NCBI GenBank assembly: GCA_963699835.1
Contig: CAVOVJ010000012.1
Coordinates: 115,181 to 179,180, forward strand
Direction: 5' to 3'
DNA: 64,000 nt
From: BM003 sp963699835
Lineage (GTDB): Bacteria; Pseudomonadota; Gammaproteobacteria; Steroidobacterales; BM003
Below the pieces are notes generated by a model. The model was given only the letters and a program-made list of their open reading frames with translations, had not been told where the DNA came from and did not search any database. Positions 33,732 to 42,944 of the stretch are shown piece by piece (the stretch's first letter is position 1; every line of letters begins with the position of its first letter). The position numbers and the translations under genes were made by a program.

Positions 33732-34881
33732 TCAGGGCGATACGGCCGGCTCCCGGAGCTGGTTATTGCTATCCTTTTCGCGCGCCGCAATGCCGATTTG
33801 CTCGATCGTTGCGCCGCCGAGGCAGCGATCCGCATCGTACAGCACGACAAATTGTCCCGGTGTCAGCGCGCGCTGAGGCTCGTCGAAGATCACTTCGAGG
33901 CATCCATCGCTACCCTGTTTGACCACACAGGCCTGATCGCGCTGGCGATATCGTGCTTTTGCATGGCAGCGCAGCGGGAATTGCGGTGGCGCACCCGCGA
34001 TCCAGTGCGCGTCGCCCGCGCGCAGCGTACGGCTTGTCAGCAATGGATGGTCGGTCTGCTGTACCACGATCAGCACGTTGCGCTCGGTATCCTTCGCGGC
34101 GACATACCACGGAGCCTCGTCGCCGTCTTTTCTGCCACCGATCCCGAGTCCTTTGCGCTGTCCCAGCGTGTAGAACATCAGGCCGTTGTGACGTCCGAGC
34201 GGCGCGCCCCCGGGAGTTTCTATGTCACCGGGCTGGGCCGGCACGTAGCGATTAAGGAATTCCGCGAAGTTGCGTTCACCGATAAAGCAGATGCCGGTGC
34301 TGTCGCGTTTGTCATGAGTCACGAAGCCCTGCTCATGTGCGATCGCGCGCACTTCCGACTTGGCCAGTTCCCCGACCGGGAACAACGTGCACGACAGTGC
34401 GGCGGAATCGACGGCATGCAGGAAATAGCTCTGGTCTTTATTCTGATCGTAGCCCTTTAGCAAAACGGGGCCCTCGCCGCGGTGGCGGACGCGGGCGTAA
34501 TGGCCCGTCGCGATCAGTTCGGCGCCGAGGCGGCGCGCGTAATTGCAAAAACACGCCGAACTTGATCTCGCGGTTGCAGAGCACGTCCGGGTTGGGCGTG
34601 CGCCCGGCCTGGTACTCGCGGAGGAAATACGCGAAAACGCGTTCACGGTATTCGGGCGCGAAGTTGGCGCGGTGGAGCGGGATATCGAGACGGTCGCAAA
34701 CCGCAACCGCGTCGCGATAGTCGGCTGCCGCCGTACAGTAACCGTCCTCGTCCTCTTCCCAGTTGACCATGAACAGGCCGTGCACGTCATAACCCTCGCA
34801 CTGCAAAAGGTATGCGGCGACAGAGGAGTCGACCCCGCCGGACATGCCGACGATGACGCGTTTTTTTGCGGTGACGGGCAT
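33732..34881 (-). CDS. mnmA: tRNA-specific 2-thiouridylase MnmA (frameshifted)
   Basis: MnmA makes 2-thiouridine at the wobble position of Lys, Glu and Gln tRNAs, using ATP and persulfide sulfur from the Tus relay. The N-terminal part has the PP-loop VIVGMSGGVDSSVAAYLL near residue 10 and PNPDVLCNREIKFGVF, with the first catalytic Cys, near 100. The rest is in the next frame: LGAELIATGHYARV, KDQSYFLHAV, DSTGICFIGERNF with the second catalytic Cys near 200, then the OB-like C-terminal domain. Removing one T from the minus-strand TTTTT (plus 34547-34551) joins them as FGVFCNYARRLGAEL and restores 382 residues. It follows nudJ by 46 bp, the E. coli order. Confidence 0.9.
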
Positions 34882-34927
34882 CCCGCGATTATACCAGTGG
34901 TGCAGTTACAGACTGTCTGTGTGCCTG

Positions 34928-35416
34928 CTAGGAGACCCGGAGGCGGGCGCCGCCTGGCGCTGCGCTCGCCGGATCCAGATTTTCCAGAACGGCAAGGGGT
35001 ATGCGCTGGCCGGCGAGAAAATCGTCCACGCCGCGAACGACCATGGGACTACGAAGTTGTGGCTCGCGGCTGAGCAACTGGTCACGCGTCAACCATATGG
35101 CACGCTCGATCCCGTTATCGAGTCTGCGGCCGGGGTCATGGTCGGTAACGCGACCGGTAAATGAAAACCGCAGGAAAGTCGAACCGTTTTGCGGTTGCCG
35201 CCACAGATAGATGCCGGCCAGCGCTTCCGGCTCGAAGTGCCAGGCGGTTTCCTCGAGTGTTTCGCGAACGACGGCCTCGATCAGATTCTCGCCGGGTTCG
35301 AGATGACCGGCAGGCTGATTAATGACCAGCTCGCCGGCGACCCGTTCTTCGACGAACAGAAACTGACCATGACGTTGCGCAACAGCGGCGACAGTGACGT
35401 GAGGTTTCCAGACCAT
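34928..35416 (-). CDS. nudJ: NUDIX phosphatase NudJ
   Basis: A 162-residue NUDIX hydrolase. The NUDIX box is GHLEPGENLIEAVVRETLEETAW near residues 37-59, with all Gx5Ex7REUxEE positions present. The N-terminus MVWKPHVTVAAVAQ and downstream GIYLWRQPQNGSTFLRFSFTG match NudJ (YmfB), which hydrolyses nucleoside tri- and diphosphates and HMP-pyrophosphate in E. coli. It lies directly upstream of mnmA on the same strand, as in many gammaproteobacteria, which supports the assignment. The product is cytosolic. Confidence 0.9.
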   Translation of the reverse strand: MVWKPHVTVAAVAQRHGQFLFVEERVAGELVINQPAGHLEPGENLIEAVVRETLEETAWHFEPEALAGIYLWRQPQNGSTFLRFSFTGRVTDHDPGRRLDNGIERAIWLTRDQLLSREPQLRSPMVVRGVDDFLAGQRIPLAVLENLDPASAAPGGARLRVS

Positions 35417-35561
35417 GGCGGCAGTATAGCGTGGTCTCGATCGCGAATAAGGGGCGCCCTGAGACGCGCATCACAGTTTGAGAAATAGGTGCCGGATACA
35501 TTATGTCATCCGCATAAAACGGGGGCCGGAAACAGCGTTTTCGCTGTCAGATCTGAGACAA

Positions 35562-36863
35562 ATGCATCGCTTTGCCGCCACAATCCTGCTTGCCTTTTTT
35601 GCCCTCGGTGCACACGCCGACCCGCGGACGTTGCGGGATGCACGGGCGTTGATCGACGCCGGCGATGCGGCGCAGGCGGTGGATTTGTTGTCTCCGCTGG
35701 AAGCGACCTATGCAGGCGACGGCCAGTTCGATTACCTGCTGGGTCTCGCGTTGCTCGAGAGCGGCAGCCCCGACGAGGCGATAGTGCCGTTGCAGCGTGT
35801 CGTCACTGCCGATCCGATGTTCGCCGGCGCGCGCATGGAACTTGCGCGGTCCTGTTATTTCTCCGGGCGCTATCCGCAGGCGCGCGAACAGTTCGATATT
35901 TTGCTCGGGCAATCGCCACCGGAAGTCGCACGGCGGGCCATTGCTGAATACCAGGCCGCGATGGATGACAGGGAATCGACCCGCCAATGGTCCCGCGAAG
36001 CGATGCTGCGGCCGGTAATCGGTTACGACAGCAATGCCAATGCCGCGACCGCCGCTAATGATTTTCTCGACTTTACCCTTGACCAGCAAAGCCAGGAGAC
36101 GGGCAGCACGTTTGCCGAGCTGAATGGCGCGTTCGCGGCAAGCAGAAATATTCGCCCGGGGTTGCGCGCGGGCATCAGATCCGACTTGCAGGCACGCCAT
36201 TACCCCGATGCGTCTTTCGTCGACTTTATCGGCGGCAACCTGCGGGTGGGGCTGGGGTGGCTGAGCGAAGGGCAGAGTCGCAGCATCGGCTTGCGCGCTT
36301 ACCGGCTGCATGTCGACAACGAATTCAATAACCACGGCCTCTCGATGGAAGGCACCTGGGACCAGGCCATTGGCGATCGGTCGCGATTGGGGTTTTTTGC
36401 ACGCGCGGGTGTCCTGCGTTACGAAGACGAGCTCGATACCAAGGATGTCGATCAGGTTCTCGCAGGGGTCTCCGCCAGTCGCAGAATCGGTGCATCGCGG
36501 GACAAGTTGATCACTTTGTCCGCGCTGATCGGCGGCGACGATGCAACCCACTCGGATTCGCGTTATGGCCGGTTACTGTATGGGGCGCGTCTCAGCGGGC
36601 GGTGGCGGATACATCAGCGGATTCTGGCGCGGGCCAGTCTCGGCTACCAGCGCTCGGATTATGACAAACCCTTTTTTGAGCTCGAATATGACAGTGATCG
36701 TGTGGACGACACGCTTGATGCAGAGGCGGGTCTTAACTGGACCCTGGGCGAAGACTGGCAGCTCGATTCCGGTCTGCGCTATTCGGACAACGATTCCAAT
36801 GTCGATCTGTACCGCTATGACAGGTGGGTGTCTTTTGTCGGCCTTAGCAGGCGCTGGAGATAG
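35562..36863 (+). CDS. SLAM-like TPR / outer-membrane beta-barrel protein
   Basis: A 433-residue exported protein. A signal peptide (residues ~1-19, RFAATILLAFFALGAHA) is followed by about three TPR units (DARALIDAGDAAQAVDLLSP, FDYLLGLALLESGSPDEAIV, MELARSCYFSGRYPQARE) to ~residue 125. From RPVIGYDSNANAAT on, the C-terminal ~280 residues form a beta-barrel of amphipathic strands, ending YDRWVSFVGLSRRWR. A periplasmic TPR module plus a C-terminal barrel opening with a G-Y-D-S-N motif is the layout of SLAM/DUF560 proteins, which move lipoproteins or soluble cargo across the outer membrane. The next gene, 106 bp on, encodes a large FecR-repeat protein that could be cargo. The ATG start is set by the signal peptide. 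Confidence 0.7.
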   Translation: MHRFAATILLAFFALGAHADPRTLRDARALIDAGDAAQAVDLLSPLEATYAGDGQFDYLLGLALLESGSPDEAIVPLQRVVTADPMFAGARMELARSCYFSGRYPQAREQFDILLGQSPPEVARRAIAEYQAAMDDRESTRQWSREAMLRPVIGYDSNANAATAANDFLDFTLDQQSQETGSTFAELNGAFAASRNIRPGLRAGIRSDLQARHYPDASFVDFIGGNLRVGLGWLSEGQSRSIGLRAYRLHVDNEFNNHGLSMEGTWDQAIGDRSRLGFFARAGVLRYEDELDTKDVDQVLAGVSASRRIGASRDKLITLSALIGGDDATHSDSRYGRLLYGARLSGRWRIHQRILARASLGYQRSDYDKPFFELEYDSDRVDDTLDAEAGLNWTLGEDWQLDSGLRYSDNDSNVDLYRYDRWVSFVGLSRRWR

Positions 36864-36969
36864 CGAAGCGGCAAACAACGGAGTGTGACGCGGGTCACGA
36901 TTTACCTTGTCGCTTCTGCCTTATTCTTGTTCTCGGCGAAAAACGACATGGTCTCCCAGGGGGGGCATA

Positions 36970-39271
36970 GTGATCCACTCCGTTGCTAATCTGGCGCGAC
37001 TGCTGTTGCTTGCCATGATGCTTGCAGCACCGGTATCGGCAGTGGCCGATGCCGGGGTTGTCAGTTTCGTTGCAGGGGATGCATTTCGCATTGAAAGCGA
37101 CGGCACCCGTACCCCGATCAGCAAGGGGATGCCGATCGATCAGGGTGATCGGATCGCGACCGGACTCAACGGCCGTGTTGAATTGCTGATGAGCGACGGC
37201 GGCCTGATTGCGCTGCGCCCGGACACCGAGTTTATCGTCGAGTCGTTCAGCTACGCGGCACCGCAGGCCGCAATCCCGACAGACCGTCCCGCGTCCTCCG
37301 GCGACAAGAGTTTCTTTTCGCTGATAAAAGGTGGACTGCGCTCGGTGACCGGTGCGGTCGGTGAGTCCAACAAAGAGGCATACCGGATGAATACGCCGGT
37401 CGCCACCATTGGCATTCGCGGTACCGACTATGTCGCGCTGTACTGCACCAGCGTTTGCGGCAGCAACAACCAGCTTCCGCGCGGCCTTCATCTAATGGTG
37501 GTGAGCGGCGCCATCGAGATCGGCAATGATGCCGGCAAACATCTCGTTCTTGCCGGTGAGACCGGGTTCGTCAAAGGCCGCGAGTCGGAACCCGTGGCCG
37601 GTGTCGATCCGTCCTTGTTGTTCGCCGAATTCGACGGATTGCTGCCTCCCGATGACTATCCCGACCTTGTCTCGGAACCGGCCAGCCAGGACCTGCCTGA
37701 GCAGGCCGTGGCCGCGGAGGGTGCGGCAGAAGAGGCGTCTGCGCCAACAGTTGTTGCATTTGCGGCGACCCAGGCGGACGGTGATGGCACACCGGTCGGG
37801 GTCGGAGTTCCCGGTGCAGGCTCGGCCGATACCGCCGGCTCGCCGGGGGTATCGGCGCTGACGCCGGTTTTGCCGGGGGCGACAACGATTTCACCCAAGG
37901 ACGTGCCTGGGCCCGCTGCTGACGGCGGCGATGATTTGCAAGATGCGGTCGAGCTCGGCGAGGCGGTGATTGGCCCCAACGGTTCGGTGATTGATCTGAC
38001 ATCCGGTAGCGCGGAGATTCCGGGCGTGCTGTTTGCCGGTGCGGGAAACGAGTCGGATTCCGGTGACGGGTCCGATGACGGGTCCGATGACGGGTCCGAT
38101 GACGGGTCCGATGACGGGTCCGGTGACGGGTCCGGTGACGGGTCCGGTGACGGGTCCGGTGACGGTTCCGGTGACGGGTCACGGCGACGGGTCCGGTGAC
38201 GGGTCAGACGACGGGTCAGACGACGGGTCAGGCGACGGGTCAGGCGACGGGTCAGACGACGGGTCAGACGACGGGTCAGACGACGGGTCAGACGACGGGT
38301 CAGACGACGGGTCAGACGACGGGTCAGGCGACGGGTCAGGCGACGGGTCAGACGACGGGTCAGACGACGGGTCAGGCGACGGGTCAGGCGACGGGTCCGG
38401 CGACGGGTCAGGCGACGGGTCAGGCGGCGGTTTCGGTGGGATCGATCCCGGAAACGACGATCCCGACGATGACGGCGGCACCGGAAGCGACAGCCGAACC
38501 GTGTTAGCGCTTGCCTACTCGGGCGGCGGCAACTATGACGGCAAGGGCAAGGAAACCGTGCTGATCGGAAACGCACCGCTGTCGCGTGTCTTTGACGGGG
38601 CCCAGGCGGTGGCCAACGGTAATGGCGGGCTGACCCAGATCCGCATTCCCGAATCCGGGCGCCCCGATTCGGAGGCGGTCTACCTGGTCCGGCAGAATGC
38701 GCGCAACGTCGACACCGGTCGCGATGCGGGAACCGGGATTCGCTGGGGGCGCTGGGCTGACGGTAATGTCAACGTCAAGGCGCCCGGCGGCGAAAGAGGG
38801 CTTCTGCAGCTGGGTGACGGCGGTCTGCACTGGATACTCGCCGACGGACCACGACCGACGGTGCCGACGTCGGGAACACGCGAATTTGTGCTGGTCGGCG
38901 GTACCGCACCAACCGATAATCACGGTAATTCAGGAGTGCTGGGCGGTGCATTACTGACGGCGGATTTCACATCACAGACCGTGGACGCCGCCGTTGAGCT
39001 CAGCATGCCCGCGACCGGTACCGAGTGGTCCGCCGCGGCTTCCGGGCTGGACATCAACGTCCCTGCGGCGACCTTTGGCGGTGAGTTCGATACCGTTACG
39101 ATCACCGGCAGCGACGGCGTTAGTCAGGACGGTGTCGGTAATCTCGGCGGGTTTTTCAGCGGCAACGCTGATGGTGGACTGGGCGGCGCGGGTTTCGGCT
39201 ATTCGCTCAGCGATGGCGATGACACCACTGTATCCGGTACCGCTGCATTCGAGGTTCAGCCCGAACCCTGA
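36970..39271 (+). CDS. FecR-domain protein with Asp-Gly-Ser repeats and barrel-like C-terminus (frameshifted)
   Basis: A 766-residue exported protein after repair. The GTG start has AGGGGGG just upstream and gives a signal peptide (LLLLAMMLAAPVSAVA). Residues ~33-190 are a FecR domain (GVVSFVAGDAFRIESDG, GDRIATGLNGRVELLMSDGG, NTPVATIGIRGTDYVAL). A Pro/Ala/Gly-rich linker leads to 30 tandem four-residue repeats [D/G]DGS (365-484). The C-terminal 282 residues are beta-rich and end with GGFFSGNADGGLGGAGFGYS and VSGTAAFEV. This resembles the TbpB-like small barrel that marks SLAM/type XI secretion cargo. Two frames meet at ~38180; the repeat tract measures 361 = 30x12+1 nt, so one base is extra. 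No sigma factor gene is adjacent, so a FecI/FecR signalling role is unlikely. Confidence 0.72.
38062..38422 (+). repeat. 30-copy 12-bp tandem repeat encoding [D/G]DGS
   Basis: The tract is thirty 12-bp units plus one extra base. The first ten units use mostly GAT/GGT-GAC-GGG-TCC. From about 38183 the units use mainly GAC/GGC-GAC-GGG-TCA. The encoded peptide stays the same, so there are two synonymous blocks. The first residue of each unit alternates between Asp and Gly in runs of one to six. Being a multiple of three, the unit can change copy number without breaking the frame; the one odd base near 38180 does break it. Confidence 0.92.
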
Positions 39272-39301
39272 CCCGCGCGGGGCAACCGCTGTCCGGGCGG
39301 G

Positions 39302-39808
39302 TCAAAGATGCAGCCGCCGGAATTCCGGTTCGGCATAGCTTGCGTGCCAGATATGGTCGAATTCCTCGAGATACTTGCGCGCAACGGCGCGGTTTGAACT
39401 GTCGGCAATGCCGTGCATCCGGCGGGCGTCGGCTCGATAGACGACGCCCTTGTCATCCGCCACCAGGTAGGCTTCGCCGTGTTGCTCGCGATAGTCCTTG
39501 TGAACATTGCGAAATTCGACATAGCTGCTCAGCCGCCGACCGAGACCGACCAGCCGGTTGCCGTCGCGGATGGCGCGATAGGGATCCGCCAGCAACACCC
39601 GGACTCGGGCGAAACTGCGAGCGAGGATAAGCCGCTTGATGATTTCTATAAACTGGTCGTCGTCGTAGGCGAACGGTTCGAGGTCCTGAGTAAAAATGGC
39701 AACGGAACGTTGCGCATTGGCGCTGATTTCAACGATGGCGTCGCGGATCTCGGCAGTACTCGTCAGGACTCTTCTGGTCTCGGAACGCGTTTCTTCCTGA
39801 TTGCTCAT
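39302..39808 (-). CDS. Hypothetical protein, possibly DUF7931 / half phospholipase-D-like
   Basis: A 168-residue cytosolic protein. It opens with an acidic helix (TAEIRDAIVEISANAQRSVAIFTQDLEP) and continues LILARSFARVRVLLADPYRAIRDGNRLVGLGRRLSSYVEFR (in parts) and HGEAYLVADDKGVVYRADARR. The pattern of a strand with buried Ile/Phe, a helix and an RVRVLLAD strand recalls one lobe of the phospholipase-D fold, but no HKD motif is present, so catalysis of that type is unlikely. I believe this corresponds to DUF7931, but cannot confirm it. Its start overlaps the GNAT gene stop by 4 bp, which places it last in the purB-roxA-GNAT run. Confidence 0.6.
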   Translation of the reverse strand: MSNQEETRSETRRVLTSTAEIRDAIVEISANAQRSVAIFTQDLEPFAYDDDQFIEIIKRLILARSFARVRVLLADPYRAIRDGNRLVGLGRRLSSYVEFRNVHKDYREQHGEAYLVADDKGVVYRADARRMHGIADSSNRAVARKYLEEFDHIWHASYAEPEFRRLHL

Positions 39809-40248
39809 GGTTTCAATCGTAGCCTCATGCGTACATGCGGAATGTTGGCTTCGAGAAATTCCTCTCCCTCTGCCCTGAACCCGTGTCGCGTATAAAACGA
39901 TACTGCATGGGTCTGCGCATTTAGGTAGACCTCTTGTAATCTGCGGTCTTTCGCCGCCTGGATCAGAGATTTCATGATCAGCGAGCCGACACCGGTGCCG
40001 CGATAGGCCTCCAGAACGGCCATTCGTCCAATTTTACCCGTTATGTCTAATCGGCCAGTGCCAACTGCGTCACATTTTTGCGTCTCGGCAAGCACGTGCA
40101 GGCAGTCCTGGTCTGCTTCGTCCCATTCCTCGTGAGGATCGACATTCTGCTCCACCACGAAAACGGTGTCACGCACAAGACGGATGGCGCCGAGGTCGCG
40201 CTGCCAGTCTGCTACACGGATACTGATCCTGTCGTTCTGCCTGCTCAT
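39805..40248 (-). CDS. GNAT family N-acetyltransferase
   Basis: A 147-residue acetyltransferase. The core has strand VRDTVFVVEQNVDPHEEWDEAD (in parts) near residue 25, the acetyl-CoA-binding loop AVLEAYRGTGVGSLIMKSLI near 77 with the R/Q-x-x-G-x-G/A pattern, and a final NAQTHAVSFYTRHGFRAEGEEF near 110. The V-F-V-V-E-Q-N-V segment resembles ElaA-like and YjcF-like GNATs. The substrate is unknown. It overlaps the roxA stop by 4 bp and the downstream DUF7931-like gene by 4 bp, so the three genes are translationally coupled. Confidence 0.87.
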   Translation of the reverse strand: MSRQNDRISIRVADWQRDLGAIRLVRDTVFVVEQNVDPHEEWDEADQDCLHVLAETQKCDAVGTGRLDITGKIGRMAVLEAYRGTGVGSLIMKSLIQAAKDRRLQEVYLNAQTHAVSFYTRHGFRAEGEEFLEANIPHVRMRLRLKP

Positions 40249-41420
40249 TCGTCCTCGAAAACCAGCTTGCCGACACTCAAAAGGTGGAGAATCAACTCGA
40301 TCGCGAGCCTATCGTCGAGCCACGGCCGCAAATCCGCAGCGCCAAGTCTGCCGTCATTGGTGCAGAACCTCAAAAGCAGCGGCTTCAACTGGTCGGTGAG
40401 GTTCATATGTTCACCGTCAACAAAAAAATCCAGCGTCGAGCCGGACTCGCACCACGCCATCAGCGCAAAAGGATGACGTGTAACGCCGATCCCGGCCTCG
40501 GCTCGCTGCACCAGTTCGGCGGCCGCGGGCACCTGCTCACGCGGCTCGGCAGTCAGCCAGCGCTTGGGCTCGGTGATGAGACGACCGAAACACAGCGCCA
40601 GCTCGGTATCGCTGAGTGCGTTGCAGCGTTGCAGCAGCGCCCGTGCGCGTCCGAGCGAGGCGGTCGAAATGAATCCAGGAATATTTTCGTCTTCGCCGAG
40701 ATCGGGATCGCAATAACGCGGCAGCGTATCGGGTCGGGCCGCCAGTGCTTCCGCTACCGAATGCAACAGCTCATCCGCTCCGGGGGCGCGCAGCCCGACC
40801 GACAATGTAATGCACGGCGACTCGTCCGCGAGCGCCGTGCCCCAGTGGGGCAGCCCGGGAGGAAGGTAAAGCACGTCTCCGCGCGCCACTTCCCAGCTTT
40901 CCGTCGCATTGAAATTGCCGACCTGGCGCAAGCCATCAGTATCGGATAGCTCTGCCGGCTCGCCCCGCGCGTCCACCTGCCAGCGCCGGCGGCCGCTGAG
41001 CTGGACGAGGAACACGTCGTAATTGTCAAGATGCGGCCCGACTCCGCCGCCAGGTGTCGCGAGGCTGATCATCAGGTCCTCGATGCGCCAGCGCGGAAGA
41101 AAAGAGAAAGGGCTCAGAAGGGCCTGCAGGTCGGGAAAATGCTTCTCGATGTCCTGAACGAGGACGGTCCACGCGAGGCCCTCGAGGCGCGAAAAATCGC
41201 CTCGCTCGAATGGGCCGGGCCGCATCTGCCAGTGACCGTCCTCGATCCATGCCAGGCGCGCTTCCAGGTCAGGATCGCAGGCGAGGTCGACAATCTGTTT
41301 CGCTGTGAAAGGGGCGCCGGTTTCCGCCAGGGCCTGATGCATCAGCAGGTGTTGTTTCTGCCAGTAGCGGCCGAGAAAGCCGGCAGTCGTCAGTGCCCCT
41401 GGCCATCGCAGCGCAGCCAT
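40245..41420 (-). CDS. roxA: Ribosomal protein uL16 arginine hydroxylase (JmjC/cupin oxygenase)
   Basis: A 391-residue Fe(II)/2-oxoglutarate oxygenase of the YcfD/RoxA family, which hydroxylates an Arg of ribosomal protein uL16. The iron-binding HxD lies in GGGVGPHLDNYDVFLVQLSGRRRW near residue 130 (in parts). The distal His follows in YLPPGLPHWGTALAD near 190. The N-terminus FLGRYWQKQHLLMHQAL, with the substrate-side W and K, and the C-terminal winged-helix part (LLLRFCTNDGRLGAADL) match the family. Full family length. It begins 3 bp after the purB stop; RoxA is oxygen-dependent, so activity implies aerobic growth. Confidence 0.9.
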   Translation of the reverse strand: MAALRWPGALTTAGFLGRYWQKQHLLMHQALAETGAPFTAKQIVDLACDPDLEARLAWIEDGHWQMRPGPFERGDFSRLEGLAWTVLVQDIEKHFPDLQALLSPFSFLPRWRIEDLMISLATPGGGVGPHLDNYDVFLVQLSGRRRWQVDARGEPAELSDTDGLRQVGNFNATESWEVARGDVLYLPPGLPHWGTALADESPCITLSVGLRAPGADELLHSVAEALAARPDTLPRYCDPDLGEDENIPGFISTASLGRARALLQRCNALSDTELALCFGRLITEPKRWLTAEPREQVPAAAELVQRAEAGIGVTRHPFALMAWCESGSTLDFFVDGEHMNLTDQLKPLLLRFCTNDGRLGAADLRPWLDDRLAIELILHLLSVGKLVFEDE

Positions 41421-41423
41421 GGT

Positions 41424-42797
41424 TTAGTCCCGCAGCTTGCTTGCCTGGCTCGCTGCGTTTCCGATATACGCGCCAGGGGTCAGACTCAGCAGCCGTTCCC
41501 TGGCTTCGGCCGGAATGTCCAGGCCGCTAATGAAAGCATGCATCAGCGCAGGGGTCACCGCCTGTCCCCGGGTCATCTCCTTGAGTTTCTCGTAAGGATT
41601 CTCGATGCCATATCGACGCATTACGGTTTGCACCGCTTCCGCCAGAACTTCCCAGCTTGCGTCGAGGTCGGTTGCAAGCCTGTCCTTGTCGACCTCCAGT
41701 TTGCCCAGTCCTTTCAGGCACGACTCGAGCGCAACCAGCGAATGTCCCAGCGCGACTCCGAGATTGCGCAATACCGTGGAGTCGGTGAGATCTCGCTGCC
41801 AGCGTGAGACCGGCAACTTCTCGGCAAAGTGCCCCAGCATTGCATTGGCCATACCCAGGTTGCCCTCGGCATTTTCGAAATCGATCGGGTTGACCTTGTG
41901 TGGCATTGTCGAGGATCCGACCTCGCCGGCCACCGGGCGCTGGCGGAAATACCCCAGCGACACATACCCCCAGACATCGCGGCAGAAATCGATCAGAACC
42001 GTGTTACAACGTCTAAGTGCATCGGCATACTCGGCGATCCAGTCATGCGGCTCTATCTGTGTCGTGAAAGGATTGGGAACCAGCCCGAGTTTCGTGACGA
42101 AGCGGGCAGAGATGTCCGGCCAGTCGAGTTCCGGATAGGCGGCAAAATGAGCGTTGAAGTTGCCGACTGCGCCGTTCATCTTTGCAAGACATTCGACCGC
42201 GGCGAATTGATCGCGCTGGCGCTTGAGGCGATGGGCGACATTGGCCAGCTCCTTGCCGAGGGTAGTCGGTGATGCGGTCTGACCGTGCGTCCGCGATAGC
42301 ATCGGGATCGCGGCCAGGGCCGCCGCATCGCCGCCGATCTGAGCGATCAGGCGATCCAATGTCGGCAGCAGAACCTCGCTACGTGCAGTCCGCAGCATCA
42401 GCGCATAGGAGATGTTGTTGATGTCTTCCGAGGTGCACGCAAAATGCACGAACTCGCTTGCCGCGCCAGGCACCTCGGCGGCTTCGAGGCGTGCCTTGAC
42501 GAGGTATTCGACAGCCTTGACATCGTGGTTGGTGGTTGCCTCGATGTCCTTGACCTGCTGCGCATCCTCCACCGAGAAATCGACCGCCAGCGTTTCGAGC
42601 GCACGATGCGCTGGCGCCGGAATTTGTGTTAGTTCAGTGATGCCGGGTTCTTCGAGCAGATGTTCGAACCAGCGAACCTCCGTCAGGGTGCGGTAGCGAA
42701 TCAATCCGTATTCGCTGAAGATCGGTCTTAGCGATTCGCATTTACCGGCATAGCGCCCGTCGATCGGGGAGATGGCGGTAAGAGATGGCTTGTTCAT
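41424..42797 (-). CDS. purB: Adenylosuccinate lyase
   Basis: A 457-residue lyase of the fumarase/aspartase superfamily acting twice in purine synthesis: it releases fumarate from SAICAR and from adenylosuccinate. The superfamily signature is GSSTMPHKVNPIDFENAEGN near residue 290. The start SLTAISPIDGRYAGKCESLRPIFSEYGLIR (in parts) is typical of the E. coli-type PurB. Also visible are HFACTSEDINNISYALML near 115 and SRTHGQTASPTTLGKEL near 170 with the catalytic His. Three downstream genes (roxA, GNAT, DUF7931-like) follow with 3-bp or overlapping spacing. The hflD gene that often sits between mnmA and purB is absent here. It is divergent from fumC. Confidence 0.95.
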   Translation of the reverse strand: MNKPSLTAISPIDGRYAGKCESLRPIFSEYGLIRYRTLTEVRWFEHLLEEPGITELTQIPAPAHRALETLAVDFSVEDAQQVKDIEATTNHDVKAVEYLVKARLEAAEVPGAASEFVHFACTSEDINNISYALMLRTARSEVLLPTLDRLIAQIGGDAAALAAIPMLSRTHGQTASPTTLGKELANVAHRLKRQRDQFAAVECLAKMNGAVGNFNAHFAAYPELDWPDISARFVTKLGLVPNPFTTQIEPHDWIAEYADALRRCNTVLIDFCRDVWGYVSLGYFRQRPVAGEVGSSTMPHKVNPIDFENAEGNLGMANAMLGHFAEKLPVSRWQRDLTDSTVLRNLGVALGHSLVALESCLKGLGKLEVDKDRLATDLDASWEVLAEAVQTVMRRYGIENPYEKLKEMTRGQAVTPALMHAFISGLDIPAEARERLLSLTPGAYIGNAASQASKLRD

Positions 42798-42944
42798 CGG
42801 CTGCTATCTGGATGCTAGGATCGCGAATCATAACCCAAACGTCCGGGTTCGAGGGCGTCGCCCGTGGACGGTGCCTGGCGGGATTTTCCCGCGCGGGATC
42901 CGGGTTCTCGGGCGTGTTCGTCGAGGCTTCGCCGGGAGGCGCGC

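Noticed and set aside
38062..38422. Regular tandem repeat considered as a CRISPR array or noncoding satellite
   Set aside because: The 12-bp units have no spacers and encode an unbroken [D/G]DGS peptide in the frame of an exported protein, apart from one extra base.
37656..38576. Long minus-strand open frame with Arg/Thr or Pro/Ser repeats opposite the fecR repeat
   Set aside because: It is the antisense image of the 12-bp repeat; any frame through such a repeat stays open. No ribosome-binding site or known domain.
36970..39271. FecR as an anti-sigma factor in an iron-uptake signalling system
   Set aside because: No FecI-type sigma factor or TonB receptor gene is adjacent, and the protein has a cleavable signal peptide with no single inner-membrane helix of the FecR type.
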